DNA from: an uncultured Draconibacterium sp.
GTDB taxonomy: Bacteria; Bacteroidota; Bacteroidia; Bacteroidales; Prolixibacteraceae
Direction of reading: 5' to 3'
Assembly: GCF_913060805.1 (NCBI RefSeq)
Contig: NZ_CAJXTC010000008.1
Coordinates: 116,905-180,904 of the forward strand
Length of the DNA stretch: 64,000 bases
Notes under the pieces: generated by a model
What the model was told of the DNA's origin: nothing
The model's database searches: none
Seen by the model: only the letters and a program-made list of their open reading frames with translations
Shown here: piece by piece, positions 53,362 to 61,406 of the stretch
Numbering within the stretch: position 1 is the stretch's first letter
Layout: each line of letters opens with the position of its first letter
Position numbers and translations under genes: made by a program

Positions 53362-54135
53362 TTATTCCTCGGGGAAATAACTAACATCGTAATCAATTAA
53401 TCCCGTGCGGGTTTCTATTTTTTCAATAACCTGCTTAACATCGTTCCATAATTCTTCGCCTTCCTGCCCAAAAATTTCCCAGTGTTTTTCAATGTCGCTA
53501 AAATGTTCGGCTGCATTGCTACCGGTTTCGTCAATAAAATACACCACGTTCATTTCGGGGGCAAAAGCAGGATACATTGTAAGAAAATCATCTTTAAAAC
53601 CATTTGTTTCTCGCAGTTCTTTATAACGTTTTACCAGTTCTTCAAATTCTTTTTCTTTACCATATTTGATGTAAAACTTCTCGAAAAATCGAAATCTTTT
53701 ACCATTGGCCGGTATGTCACGTTCTGCAGCACGGATTGATAATTCCGGCTGATATTCAAGAATAAATCCGCCAATTGTGTTAAATGCACCATCAAAGAGC
53801 TCTTGTAACTCCTTTGATTTTTCGCTATGTTCCTTCCATAACTTCTGAGAAGCAGCCTCTATTTTATCGATATCGGCATAATTTGTAAAGGGAATAGAGT
53901 ACCATAAATAGCCTTCGTTGGTGTACTGTGTAATATTGGCAAAAGGATGGTTTTGCTCTTTCAGAAAGGCGTTCTGACTTTTAATGGCATTCAGCAATTT
54001 TTCTTGCTGCAGTGGATTTACCTGAACCTCCCAAACCATATATCTGATTTTTGGTGGATTTTCCTGTGCGCTCAATGAAAAATTAGTCAGTGCAAAAATT
54101 AAAAGGACTAATAGTCCGGTGTAAATTGTTTTCAT
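53362..54135 (-). CDS. Secreted hypothetical protein
   Basis: 257 residues from ATG 54135 (MKTIYTGLLVLLIF); the frame is open 23 codons further, but this Met gives a clean signal peptide (LTNFSLSAQ). The mature protein is charged, with many helices (KYGKEKEFEELVKRYKELRE) and two similar segments (YLWYSIPFTNYADIDKIEAA; MNVVYFIDETGSNAAEHFSD), as in ferredoxin-like dimeric alpha-beta barrel repeats. I recognise no named family. It shares a terminator with the convergent M20 gene. Confidence 0.7.
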   Translation of the reverse strand: MKTIYTGLLVLLIFALTNFSLSAQENPPKIRYMVWEVQVNPLQQEKLLNAIKSQNAFLKEQNHPFANITQYTNEGYLWYSIPFTNYADIDKIEAASQKLWKEHSEKSKELQELFDGAFNTIGGFILEYQPELSIRAAERDIPANGKRFRFFEKFYIKYGKEKEFEELVKRYKELRETNGFKDDFLTMYPAFAPEMNVVYFIDETGSNAAEHFSDIEKHWEIFGQEGEELWNDVKQVIEKIETRTGLIDYDVSYFPEE

Positions 54136-54387
54136 GCTGTGGATGTTAATTAGTAACTGGTTAAATATCCTAACCAAGTTACCAATAAATCCGATTAAAT
54201 ACAAGTAGGTATTTTATTCGCAGGTGCCAAAAGTTTTTGATTTGCAGGGTAGTAAAGGCTTTGGCCCGGAAAAACAAATTATAAATAAGAAACGATTCTT
54301 TTTGTTTATTTCTCTCTTTATGGCAGAATAGTACTTAAAAGATACATTTGATTTCAGCAGCAGGATTTAATATGGACGTGTTTAAAA

Positions 54388-55413
54388 TTACTGCATTCGC
54401 CAGCTAAGGTGTTTAATCTCTCCGTTTCTGAGAATTTTTACCGTGTAATTTTGCCCTTTTTTCATGCTGTTTAGATATTCGTAAAAACGGGTGATGTTTT
54501 CGTTGGAGTTCAACAGAATATCATCAAACTGTAAAATGACATCGCCGCCGGCAAGAATTTCTGTGTTCCCGATAGTCATTTTTACATAACCGCCTTTTAA
54601 TCCCATAAAATAGGCCGGCGAATTTTCTACCACAGCCTGCACCATCAATGCACCTTCCTGCGGAATATGAAACAGGTTGCAGAATTCGGCAGACATTGGA
54701 ATAACATTAGTGCCAAACCAAATGCGACCGGTTTGTTGCAAAATTTCTTTGGTAACCGACGATGTGGCTGCAAATCCCAATCCTTCGAAACCTCCCGAAA
54801 ACGACAGAATAGAACTTACAATTCCAACCACTTCGCCTTGCATGTTAAACATCGGGCCGCCGCTATTGCCTTTGTTTATCGATGCATCGGTTTGAAAAAA
54901 CTCTTGCGACCGATTGTGGTTGATTTCGTTTTCTTCAACGTGTTTTCCACTAATAATCCCTCTTGAAACCGAGTGTTCCAGCCCCAGTGGATTACCGATA
55001 ATAAAAATGTCGTCGCCAATGCGCATGGCATCCGAATCGCCAAGTTTAGCCGGCGGAATGTGGGACGCCACTTCGTTAAGCTGAAGAAGCGCAACATCGG
55101 CCGTTTTATCGATACGACGAATGGTGGCTCCGGTAGTGGTACCATCGGCAAAAACAACCTGTATTTTCGAGGCGTCGGCAACAACGTGTGCGGCAGTGAG
55201 TATATAAATCTTCTTTTCGCCAACCAACACTCCCGATCCCATTCCCTGGGCATCGGTATAACCATTCGGATTTCCTAACCCGGTATTTTGTTTTTGTAAA
55301 ACCTGAATGGTTACAACACTTTTGTTTACCTCGGCAACCAAATCGGCAAACGATTGTGCCATTGAAGTTAAACAACTTAAGAGTAGAAGCGTGAATGCGA
55401 AAGTTTTTATCAT
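54388..55413 (-). CDS. Periplasmic HtrA/DegP-like trypsin-type serine protease with PDZ domain
   Basis: 341 residues with a signal peptide (CLTSMAQ-SF). The catalytic triad is visible: His76 in LTAAHVV, Asp106 in TADVALLQL and Ser184 in NKGNSGGP. One PDZ domain follows (about 245-335; GALMVQAVVENSPAYFMGLK, GGDVILQFDD). It is a single-PDZ form, shorter than DegP, and probably degrades or refolds misfolded envelope proteins. About 410 bp of mostly repeat-like sequence lies upstream. Confidence 0.9.
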   Translation of the reverse strand: MIKTFAFTLLLLSCLTSMAQSFADLVAEVNKSVVTIQVLQKQNTGLGNPNGYTDAQGMGSGVLVGEKKIYILTAAHVVADASKIQVVFADGTTTGATIRRIDKTADVALLQLNEVASHIPPAKLGDSDAMRIGDDIFIIGNPLGLEHSVSRGIISGKHVEENEINHNRSQEFFQTDASINKGNSGGPMFNMQGEVVGIVSSILSFSGGFEGLGFAATSSVTKEILQQTGRIWFGTNVIPMSAEFCNLFHIPQEGALMVQAVVENSPAYFMGLKGGYVKMTIGNTEILAGGDVILQFDDILLNSNENITRFYEYLNSMKKGQNYTVKILRNGEIKHLSWRMQ

Positions 55414-55657
55414 GATTTGCTGTTGTTAAGAATGAGTCTTCAATATACAGCATTTCTGTTTTACAATAATCAAAAAATCACCATTAAATCAGTTTTTTCT
55501 TCGTTTGTTTTCCATGCAAAAATTCAATTTCTGAACTCTTTTGACCGCCAAATGTTAACAGATGTTAAAAAATGTAGGGTGATTTTAGATTGTGTTTCGT
55601 ATCACTTAACCATAAATTTTTATGCTTTACCTTTGAATTTTGAATTCCGGTGAGCGC

Positions 55658-55750
55658 ATTCCGCGATGGCCTTGCCTCGGGGTAAGCGAACAAAACAATA
55701 AAAAAGTCCTTAACGGAATCGGATTCCTCGTCAGCTCTGCTGCGAGGAGT
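55658..55750. repeat. Intergenic double-stem repeat in the 410-bp gap 55414-55823
   Basis: ATTCCG (55658-55663) pairs with CGGAAT (55714-55719). A second stem follows: CCTCG-T-CAGC (55726-55735) with GCTG-CGAGG (55739-55747), extended by ATT/AGT, 3-nt loop. Element and flanks resemble spacer repeats common in Prolixibacteraceae-type genomes (general impression). No gene is supported elsewhere in the gap. Confidence 0.6.
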
Positions 55751-55823
55751 TTCAATTAGACTGGTTTTAAATACTGCGGTTGAGTTATTAATTTTTACTT
55801 TTAACTGACCGTAATAATACATT

Positions 55824-56621
55824 ATGATTTTTAATTCTTCGTTTGAAAATATCTACCTGATTTTACCCTTAATTGGCTTTGTGATAGGACTTTTTGGTAC
55901 TATGCTTGGTGGAGGCGGAGGCTTTTTCTTTTTACCGGTGCTTACCTTAATTATTGGTGTGCCGGCGCATACAGCCGTAGCAACTTCGCTGGCAGCAACT
56001 TTGCCAATTGGTTTGGTTGGCTCGTGGGGGCACTACCGAAAAGGAAATATTGATACCAATACCGGAACTTTATTTAGCATTGCCGGAGTTGTTGGAGCTT
56101 TACTGGGAGCTCGTATAACAAATTTAATTTCGGAGCCGCAATTAAAGATTTTGTTTGGCGTGTATTCCATCCTGATTGCCATAAATATGCTGGTGGCAGG
56201 TGTACGTAAATACAAGGAGACTGCAGACGAAGAAAGTGCAGCAAAACTGAAAGCCGTCCGACTAGGAAAGGGCTCGTTTTTTGGTTTAACGGCCGGATTG
56301 ATTGCCGGAACTTTTGGAACCAGCGGAACAGCGCCGATTATTGCCGGATTGTTTTCGATGCGATTACCAATAAAACTAGTTGTTGGCACTTCGTTAATGG
56401 TGGTTTTGGTTAACACGGTTTTTGCAGTTGGAGCGCACTTTTTAATGGGTAGTATCGATTTAACACTCATTGCTTTCCTTACATCAGGTTCGGTAATTGG
56501 TGCGTTTTTGGGGCCACGACTGTTCTCGAAAGCAAAGATCGGTAAATCAGAGAAAAAGGTGAAGTACGTATATGCAGCGGTGGTTGCTGCTATCGGTATT
56601 TTAATGATAGTAAACAGATAA
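55824..56621 (+). CDS. TSUP (TauE/SafE) family permease
   Basis: 265 residues with about eight membrane spans in two homologous halves: GTMLGGGGGFFFLPVLTL / TAVATSLAA in the first and GTFGTSGTAPIIAG / LVVGTSLMVV in the second, joined by a charged loop (RKYKETADEESAAKLK). TSUP proteins export or import small organic or inorganic anions such as sulfite, taurine-derived sulfoacetate or sulfite/thiosulfate. The substrate is unknown. It ends 1 bp before the cdsA start, so it may share a transcript with the lipid genes. Confidence 0.9.
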   Translation: MIFNSSFENIYLILPLIGFVIGLFGTMLGGGGGFFFLPVLTLIIGVPAHTAVATSLAATLPIGLVGSWGHYRKGNIDTNTGTLFSIAGVVGALLGARITNLISEPQLKILFGVYSILIAINMLVAGVRKYKETADEESAAKLKAVRLGKGSFFGLTAGLIAGTFGTSGTAPIIAGLFSMRLPIKLVVGTSLMVVLVNTVFAVGAHFLMGSIDLTLIAFLTSGSVIGAFLGPRLFSKAKIGKSEKKVKYVYAAVVAAIGILMIVNR

Positions 56622-56622
56622 C

Positions 56623-57351
56623 ATGATTTTAACCATATACATATTCATTTTGTCGTATTTCTTGCTCGGCGCAATTGGATTCTTTTTCATTAACCGGAAA
56701 AAGGAAAAAGCAGTTGCCCGAAAAAGCTGGACAAAATTCATTAGCTATTTTATCATTATCCACATTCTGTTTTTTAGCATCACAATTAAGTCAATATTCT
56801 TTCAGATTTTGGTTGGAATAATATTGCTGACAGGTGCTTTCGAACTTTTACGGTTATTTAAAAGGGCAGATTATAAACAATCGGGCTTTGTAATCGTTTC
56901 CCTACTTATCTATGCCGTTTTGGGGGCAGGATTGTGGTTGTTTGGGGCTATGGATAACAAACTGGTGCTTTTTGCATTTCTGATCTTATCGATCTTTGAT
57001 GCGTTTAGCCAAATCTCGGGACAGTTATGGGGAAAAACGAAAATTGCACCTGAAATCAGTCCCAATAAAACCATTGGAGGAACTGTTGGTGGTGCTTTGT
57101 TTGCTTTCGCAAGCGGCTTTTTTCTTCACGGATTATACGATAACAAATGGTATGTAGTGGCCGGGCTTACACTCGGAATAATTGTGTTTGCCTTTTTAGG
57201 CGACATTGCAGCATCGTTGTACAAAAGAAAATTCGGCGTTAAAGATTACAGCAATCTAATACCGGGGCACGGAGGTTTTCTCGACCGGTTTGATAGTTTA
57301 ATTGCCGGAGGTGCCTGGGTAACATTTTTTTTTCTAATGATTGGTTATTAA
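56623..57351 (+). CDS. cdsA: Phosphatidate cytidylyltransferase (CdsA family)
   Basis: 242 residues with several membrane spans. Near the C-terminus it carries the family signature, SLYKRKFGVKD followed by LIPGHGGFLDRFDS, matching the CdsA pattern except Tyr at one hydrophobic position; KTIGGTVGG lies earlier. It makes CDP-diacylglycerol (or a CDP-activated lipid) from CTP and phosphatidate. It is somewhat shorter than E. coli CdsA (285). It sits in a cluster with a lipid-kinase-like protein and a CDP-alcohol phosphatidyltransferase, so a dedicated lipid branch is possible. Confidence 0.93.
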   Translation: MILTIYIFILSYFLLGAIGFFFINRKKEKAVARKSWTKFISYFIIIHILFFSITIKSIFFQILVGIILLTGAFELLRLFKRADYKQSGFVIVSLLIYAVLGAGLWLFGAMDNKLVLFAFLILSIFDAFSQISGQLWGKTKIAPEISPNKTIGGTVGGALFAFASGFFLHGLYDNKWYVVAGLTLGIIVFAFLGDIAASLYKRKFGVKDYSNLIPGHGGFLDRFDSLIAGGAWVTFFFLMIGY

Positions 57352-57484
57352 CTTCAGCATTTCAGGGGAAGATAATAACAGTTCGATCAATTAATGAAGA
57401 GGTGAAACTAATCTGGCGATAACTTTGCTTATTGAAAACAGAGAGAGAATTAAAGGGGAGAATACCAGAGACGAATATATTTTT

Positions 57485-58159
57485 ATGGGAAACACTATTA
57501 CGCTGTCAGTAGTATATTTTATTGCAATAATATTATTACTGGCTTTTAACGAACTTAATTACCGACGACTAAAAGTAAAAGGCGAGTTTACACGAAAGTT
57601 CGCACACTTTACAGCCACTATTGCCGTGGTACCCTTTCCATACATTTTTTCAAGTCACTGGTATGTGTTTGTGCTGGCACTCATATTTTTTGCTGCCTTG
57701 TTTATTACGCAATACAGCAAACAATTGAATTCCATTCACGATATCGACCGGAAATCGATTGGAAGTTACCTGTTGCCGGCATCAATTTACCTTACATTTT
57801 TAATGTCGGATTTACTCGACAGTAAATTTATTTTCATCCTGCCAATGTTAATTTTGGGAATTAGCGACCCAATGGCAGCCATTGTAGGAATTAGCTTTAA
57901 AACAAACAATCATAAAATAAAAATATTGGGCATCGATACCGGAAAATCAATTTTCGGATCGGGTGCATTTTTGCTGACCAGCTTTGTTATTAGCTTGTTA
58001 GCGTTGTATTTTAATCGAGGTGTTTTCGATTTGAAAACATTTTATATCGGGCTGGCAGTAGCAGTAGTCAGCACCTTGGCAGAATTACTCAGTTGGCGCG
58101 GATCCGACAATCTAACCATTCCGCTTGGGGCAGCCTTTACACTTTTACTTTTAATGTAA
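57485..58159 (+). CDS. Polyprenol/phytol/diacylglycerol kinase-like membrane protein (SEC59/VTE5 family)
   Basis: 224 residues from ATG 57485; the frame is open back to a TTG at 57425, but the ATG gives a typical N-terminal span (TLSVVYFIAIILLLAF). There are about six membrane spans, and the family blocks RRLKVKGEFTRKFAHF, ISDPMAAIVG, GKSIFGSGAF and SDNLTIPL, as in CTP-dependent dolichol, phytol or diacylglycerol kinases. It probably phosphorylates a lipid alcohol using CTP or ATP. Which alcohol is unknown. It lies between cdsA and the acyl-reductase-like gene on the same strand. Confidence 0.82.
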   Translation: MGNTITLSVVYFIAIILLLAFNELNYRRLKVKGEFTRKFAHFTATIAVVPFPYIFSSHWYVFVLALIFFAALFITQYSKQLNSIHDIDRKSIGSYLLPASIYLTFLMSDLLDSKFIFILPMLILGISDPMAAIVGISFKTNNHKIKILGIDTGKSIFGSGAFLLTSFVISLLALYFNRGVFDLKTFYIGLAVAVVSTLAELLSWRGSDNLTIPLGAAFTLLLLM

Positions 58160-58293
58160 ATATGTAAAATGTAGGAGCGATGTTGGCATTTCTGCTAAAA
58201 AAGGAGTAATTTGTATATAGTAAAACAGAAACTGGAGAAAACTGAAATAGCTAAGTGGGGACTTTTTAAGGTCTCTGAATAAAATATTACGTC

Positions 58294-59403
58294 ATGAAGA
58301 AAATTGTTATAAACGGAGCAAACGGTTATGTTGCTTCAAATTTTATAAACGAGTTATTGTTAGAGAACTACAAGGTAGTTGCACTCGCTCGCAGTAATAA
58401 AAAGTTTACTGCCGAAGAGCGGGTGAAAGCTGCATTGAAGGAGATGAAAGGTGGGGAGGATGTTGATTTTACAAATCTAGAGGTTCACGATTATTCGTTA
58501 TTTGAAGCGGATTTTGCACTGCCTGAAAGTGAGTTGGAAACCATTTTCGGTGGTAACGTTGATTACTTTCATTTTGCGGCAAGTTTAAAATTTGATATTA
58601 AATCCAAAGAAGAGATATTTGGAACAAATCTACAGGGAGTAACCAATTCGGTTAATACTTTTCAGAAATATTCGGCAAAAGAATCGCGCTTCTATTTTGT
58701 AAGTACCGCGTATTCTTGCGGTCGCCTTGACGAGCCGTTTAAAGAAAAATTCTACGATAATGCTGAAATCGACGCGTTCAGAAATTACTACGAACAATCG
58801 AAACGATATGCTGAAAATGTAATTAAAGATTACATCGATAATAAAGGATTAAACGCCTGTATCTTGCGTTTGTCGCAGGTGGTTGGAAACAACAAAACCG
58901 GTGTAACAAAAACCGATTACGGTATTTTCGATTTCTCGAAACGGGTACAGAACCTGGCAAAAAAATATCCAAACAGCGTTATTCGTTTAAAAGTTGATCC
59001 TGAGTCAACTCAAAACCTTATTCCTATCGATACCGCAGTAACTTACCTGATGAGTGCCGTTAAAGCGGAGCAGGTGCCGGTTATCCTGAATTTAATTGCC
59101 AAAAGCTCGGTGAAAAATGAAGATATTCTTGGAAGCATCAGCAGCTTAATGCCGATAAACCTTGTTCCGGATATGACTCTGGAAAAGGAGCAAATGAATT
59201 CGCTCGAGCGGATTATGGCAATCGGAATGTCGTTTACAGGCGCCTACATCGATACCAATATTGCTTTCGATACCACTAATCTCGATTCGATTGTTGAAGA
59301 GGAAGTGAGCGAGGTAACTGCCGAGTCGGTGCATCGTATGCTTACCTATTTTCTGAACGGGGAAGCTGACGAGCAGGTGAACGAAATCAAAGCAGCGGTA
59401 TAA
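58294..59403 (+). CDS. NAD(P)-dependent SDR, male-sterility/acyl-reductase-like (NAD_binding_4)
   Basis: 369 residues. Rossmann motif NGANGYVAS (8-15), FHFAASLKFD, STAYSCGR and a Tyr-x3-Lys (YEQSK) are as in extended SDRs, and ILRLSQVVGN plus the later NLIPIDTAVTYLM fit the NAD_binding_4 group (fatty acyl-CoA reductases, thioester reductases). The C-terminal ~100 residues are helical and charged. It may reduce an acyl thioester to alcohol or aldehyde or epimerise a headgroup precursor. It is placed between a lipid kinase-like gene and a CDP-alcohol transferase. Confidence 0.75.
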   Translation: MKKIVINGANGYVASNFINELLLENYKVVALARSNKKFTAEERVKAALKEMKGGEDVDFTNLEVHDYSLFEADFALPESELETIFGGNVDYFHFAASLKFDIKSKEEIFGTNLQGVTNSVNTFQKYSAKESRFYFVSTAYSCGRLDEPFKEKFYDNAEIDAFRNYYEQSKRYAENVIKDYIDNKGLNACILRLSQVVGNNKTGVTKTDYGIFDFSKRVQNLAKKYPNSVIRLKVDPESTQNLIPIDTAVTYLMSAVKAEQVPVILNLIAKSSVKNEDILGSISSLMPINLVPDMTLEKEQMNSLERIMAIGMSFTGAYIDTNIAFDTTNLDSIVEEEVSEVTAESVHRMLTYFLNGEADEQVNEIKAAV

Positions 59404-59463
59404 ATCATTTTATTTTCACAAACTAAATTTTAGGTTTACACCAATTAAGTTTAAACGAGGATT

Positions 59464-60060
59464 ATGAAGAAAATTTTTGTTCGTGGCGAGAATATTGTCA
59501 ACCTGCCAAACGCGATTAGTTTATACCGTTTATTAGCTTTTCCTGTAATTTTTTATGCAGCCCTTGTAGGCAACGAACCGTTGTTTGTATGGTTGCTTTG
59601 TATTAGTTTGGTTAGCGATGTTGCCGACGGAAACCTGGCTCGTTACCTGAAACAACAAACGCATTTTGGTGCTGCGCTCGATAACCTGGCCGACATTTGT
59701 ACGTATGCAATGGCCATCTTAGGGTTGTTTGTTTTTAAATGGGCCGATATTGAACCACACAGCTGGTTTTTATTCCTTTTCCTGGGATTGTTTGTAGTAA
59801 GTTACATCGTGTCGTTTGCGCGTTTTGGAAAAATACCGGGATTACACCTGTATTCAGCTGTTTCGGCCGGATACGTTCAAAGTGTATTCTTTTTCGTGTT
59901 GTTTGTATTCGGATTCTACACCTGGTTTTTCTACCTCGCAGTAGCATGGGGAGTTATAGCCTACACCGAAAAGATATTAGTTCTCTTCAAACTCGACGAT
60001 ATAAAGATCGGGGTGAAGGGGCTCTACTGGTTAATGAAAGCTCAGAAAGAAGCAAAATAA
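59464..60060 (+). CDS. CDP-alcohol phosphatidyltransferase
   Basis: 198 residues with five to six membrane spans and the exact family motif DVADGNLAR...G...D...D: Asp52, Asp55, Asp73 and Asp77 with Gly56, Ala59-Arg60 and Gly69. These bind CDP-lipid and metal. Members make phosphatidylglycerol phosphate, phosphatidylserine, phosphatidylinositol or ether lipids from CDP-diacylglycerol and an alcohol; the alcohol cannot be read here. It ends at a strong terminator 4 bp downstream, so it closes the lipid operon. Confidence 0.92.
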   Translation: MKKIFVRGENIVNLPNAISLYRLLAFPVIFYAALVGNEPLFVWLLCISLVSDVADGNLARYLKQQTHFGAALDNLADICTYAMAILGLFVFKWADIEPHSWFLFLFLGLFVVSYIVSFARFGKIPGLHLYSAVSAGYVQSVFFFVLFVFGFYTWFFYLAVAWGVIAYTEKILVLFKLDDIKIGVKGLYWLMKAQKEAK

Positions 60061-60064
60061 TTAC

Positions 60065-60095
60065 AAGCCACATTCTTCGGATGTGGCTTTTTTGT
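60065..60095 (+). terminator. Rho-independent terminator of the lipid operon
   Basis: Perfect 9-bp stem AAGCCACAT (60065-60073) / ATGTGGCTT (60081-60089) with a small loop containing CTTCGG, followed by T-rich sequence, 4 bp after the CDP-alcohol transferase stop. Confidence 0.9.
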
Positions 60096-60106
60096 TTGCC
60101 AAAGTA

Positions 60107-60139
60107 TTTGATTTTAACGGGTGTATTGTTGTATATTTG
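60107..60139 (+). promoter_or_regulatory. Consensus Bacteroidota promoter for the Omp85-like gene
   Basis: TTTG (60107-60110), 21-nt spacer, TATATTTG (60132-60139). Both boxes match consensus. Because it follows the terminator and sits inside the open frame of the downstream gene, it shows that translation must begin after about 60146 and excludes the upstream GTG at 60083 as the start. Confidence 0.85.
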
Positions 60140-60163
60140 ATTAAATCAAAATACGCCTTGCTC

Positions 60164-61315
60164 TTGAAATCACCACCTTTTATACTCCTTTTTCTCCTGC
60201 TTTTTAGCTCTGTGAATTCAAATGCTCAGGGCAAATTAAAAGAGGCCTGGAATGAGCGTAACGCAAGAAAAGAGGCAGTAATAAAAGCCGGAGAACCGTG
60301 GTTGTCGCCAATGTTTGCACCGGCCTACACTGCTGATGCCGGCTTGTTGATTTCGGGGGGAATGTTATACTCGTTCCGCGCCAACAAAAACGACAGCATT
60401 TCGCAACGCTCATCACTTCCGGCCACTATTTTTTACAGTACTAAAGGCAATTTTGGGATTCAGGCGCATTTAAAATCTTTTTGGATGGAAGATAAGTTGC
60501 GTTTTGATGCCAGCCTGGTAATCCGCGACAAAGACAACAACTTCTACGGAAAGGGGTTTGACCAAATTGAATCCACACATCAATCGGATACAACCACTTT
60601 ATACCACGAAACCAATTCATCGATGGCTATCAATGTTATTTATAAAATAAAACCATCGGTGTATGCGGGTATTAGTTTAAAGCCGGCTTATGTGGTTACG
60701 AAAGATTTTTCTCAGCCTGTTGAAGACGATCCGTACCGATCGCAATTTGCCGACACGTATTTCCTGAATGGAATTGGTGGACAGTTTGCTTACGATACCC
60801 GCGATATTGTTGTTAATGCGTGGCGCGGCGTTTATTTCCATTTTGCAGCAATGTTTTACGATAATATTTGGGGAAGCAAGTACGATTACCAGGAATATAC
60901 ATTGGATATGCGGCATTATAAAACATTAACACGCCCCGGCAATGTGCTGGCATTTCGGTTTTTTACCCGAAGTACATATGGCGACGTGCCCATAACAGAG
61001 TTATCTGATTTTTCGGGAGGGAAAAACCTGCGCGGCTATTTAATGGGCCATTACCGCGATAATACCACTGCTTTTTTGCTTGGCGAATGGCGCTACACCT
61101 TTCAAAAGGCAAACGGTGGCTTAAGTAAAAGTGGAATGGTAATGTGGCTTGGGGCAGGCAGTATTGCTCCCGATGTTGTAGGCTTGTCAAAATGGGTGCC
61201 GAACGGTGGTGTTGGTTACCGGCTTGAGTTGCAACCGCGAATGAATGTGTGTGTCGATTTTGGTGTGGGCCGCGATTCTAAAGGCGTATATTTTAATTTT
61301 GTAGAGGCATTTTAA
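60164..61315 (+). CDS. Omp85/BamA-like outer-membrane protein without POTRA domains
   Basis: 383 residues assuming start TTG 60164 (TTG 60158 also possible): this gives a signal peptide MKSPPFILLFLLLFSSVNSNAQ-type and lies after the promoter. The frame is open to a GTG at 60083, but that overlaps terminator and promoter. The mature part is almost all barrel strands, with GGKNLRGY (the Omp85 L6 loop motif, [VIL]RG[FY]) and an aromatic C-terminus (FNFVEAF). A POTRA repeat is not seen. It could insert or move lipid or protein; function unknown. Confidence 0.75.
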   Translation: MKSPPFILLFLLLFSSVNSNAQGKLKEAWNERNARKEAVIKAGEPWLSPMFAPAYTADAGLLISGGMLYSFRANKNDSISQRSSLPATIFYSTKGNFGIQAHLKSFWMEDKLRFDASLVIRDKDNNFYGKGFDQIESTHQSDTTTLYHETNSSMAINVIYKIKPSVYAGISLKPAYVVTKDFSQPVEDDPYRSQFADTYFLNGIGGQFAYDTRDIVVNAWRGVYFHFAAMFYDNIWGSKYDYQEYTLDMRHYKTLTRPGNVLAFRFFTRSTYGDVPITELSDFSGGKNLRGYLMGHYRDNTTAFLLGEWRYTFQKANGGLSKSGMVMWLGAGSIAPDVVGLSKWVPNGGVGYRLELQPRMNVCVDFGVGRDSKGVYFNFVEAF

Positions 61316-61406
61316 TCGTAATTTGTAATTTCTCCTTGCTCTTTATCTGCCTTAAATTCCTATCTTTAATCAACATTGAATACCGAATTGAAGCACAACT
61401 TGTTCG

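Noticed and set aside
60083..60163. GTG 60083 or TTG 60137 as start of the Omp85-like gene
   Set aside because: GTG 60083 lies in the terminator and TTG 60137 overlaps the -7 box; both would be upstream of the likely transcription start.
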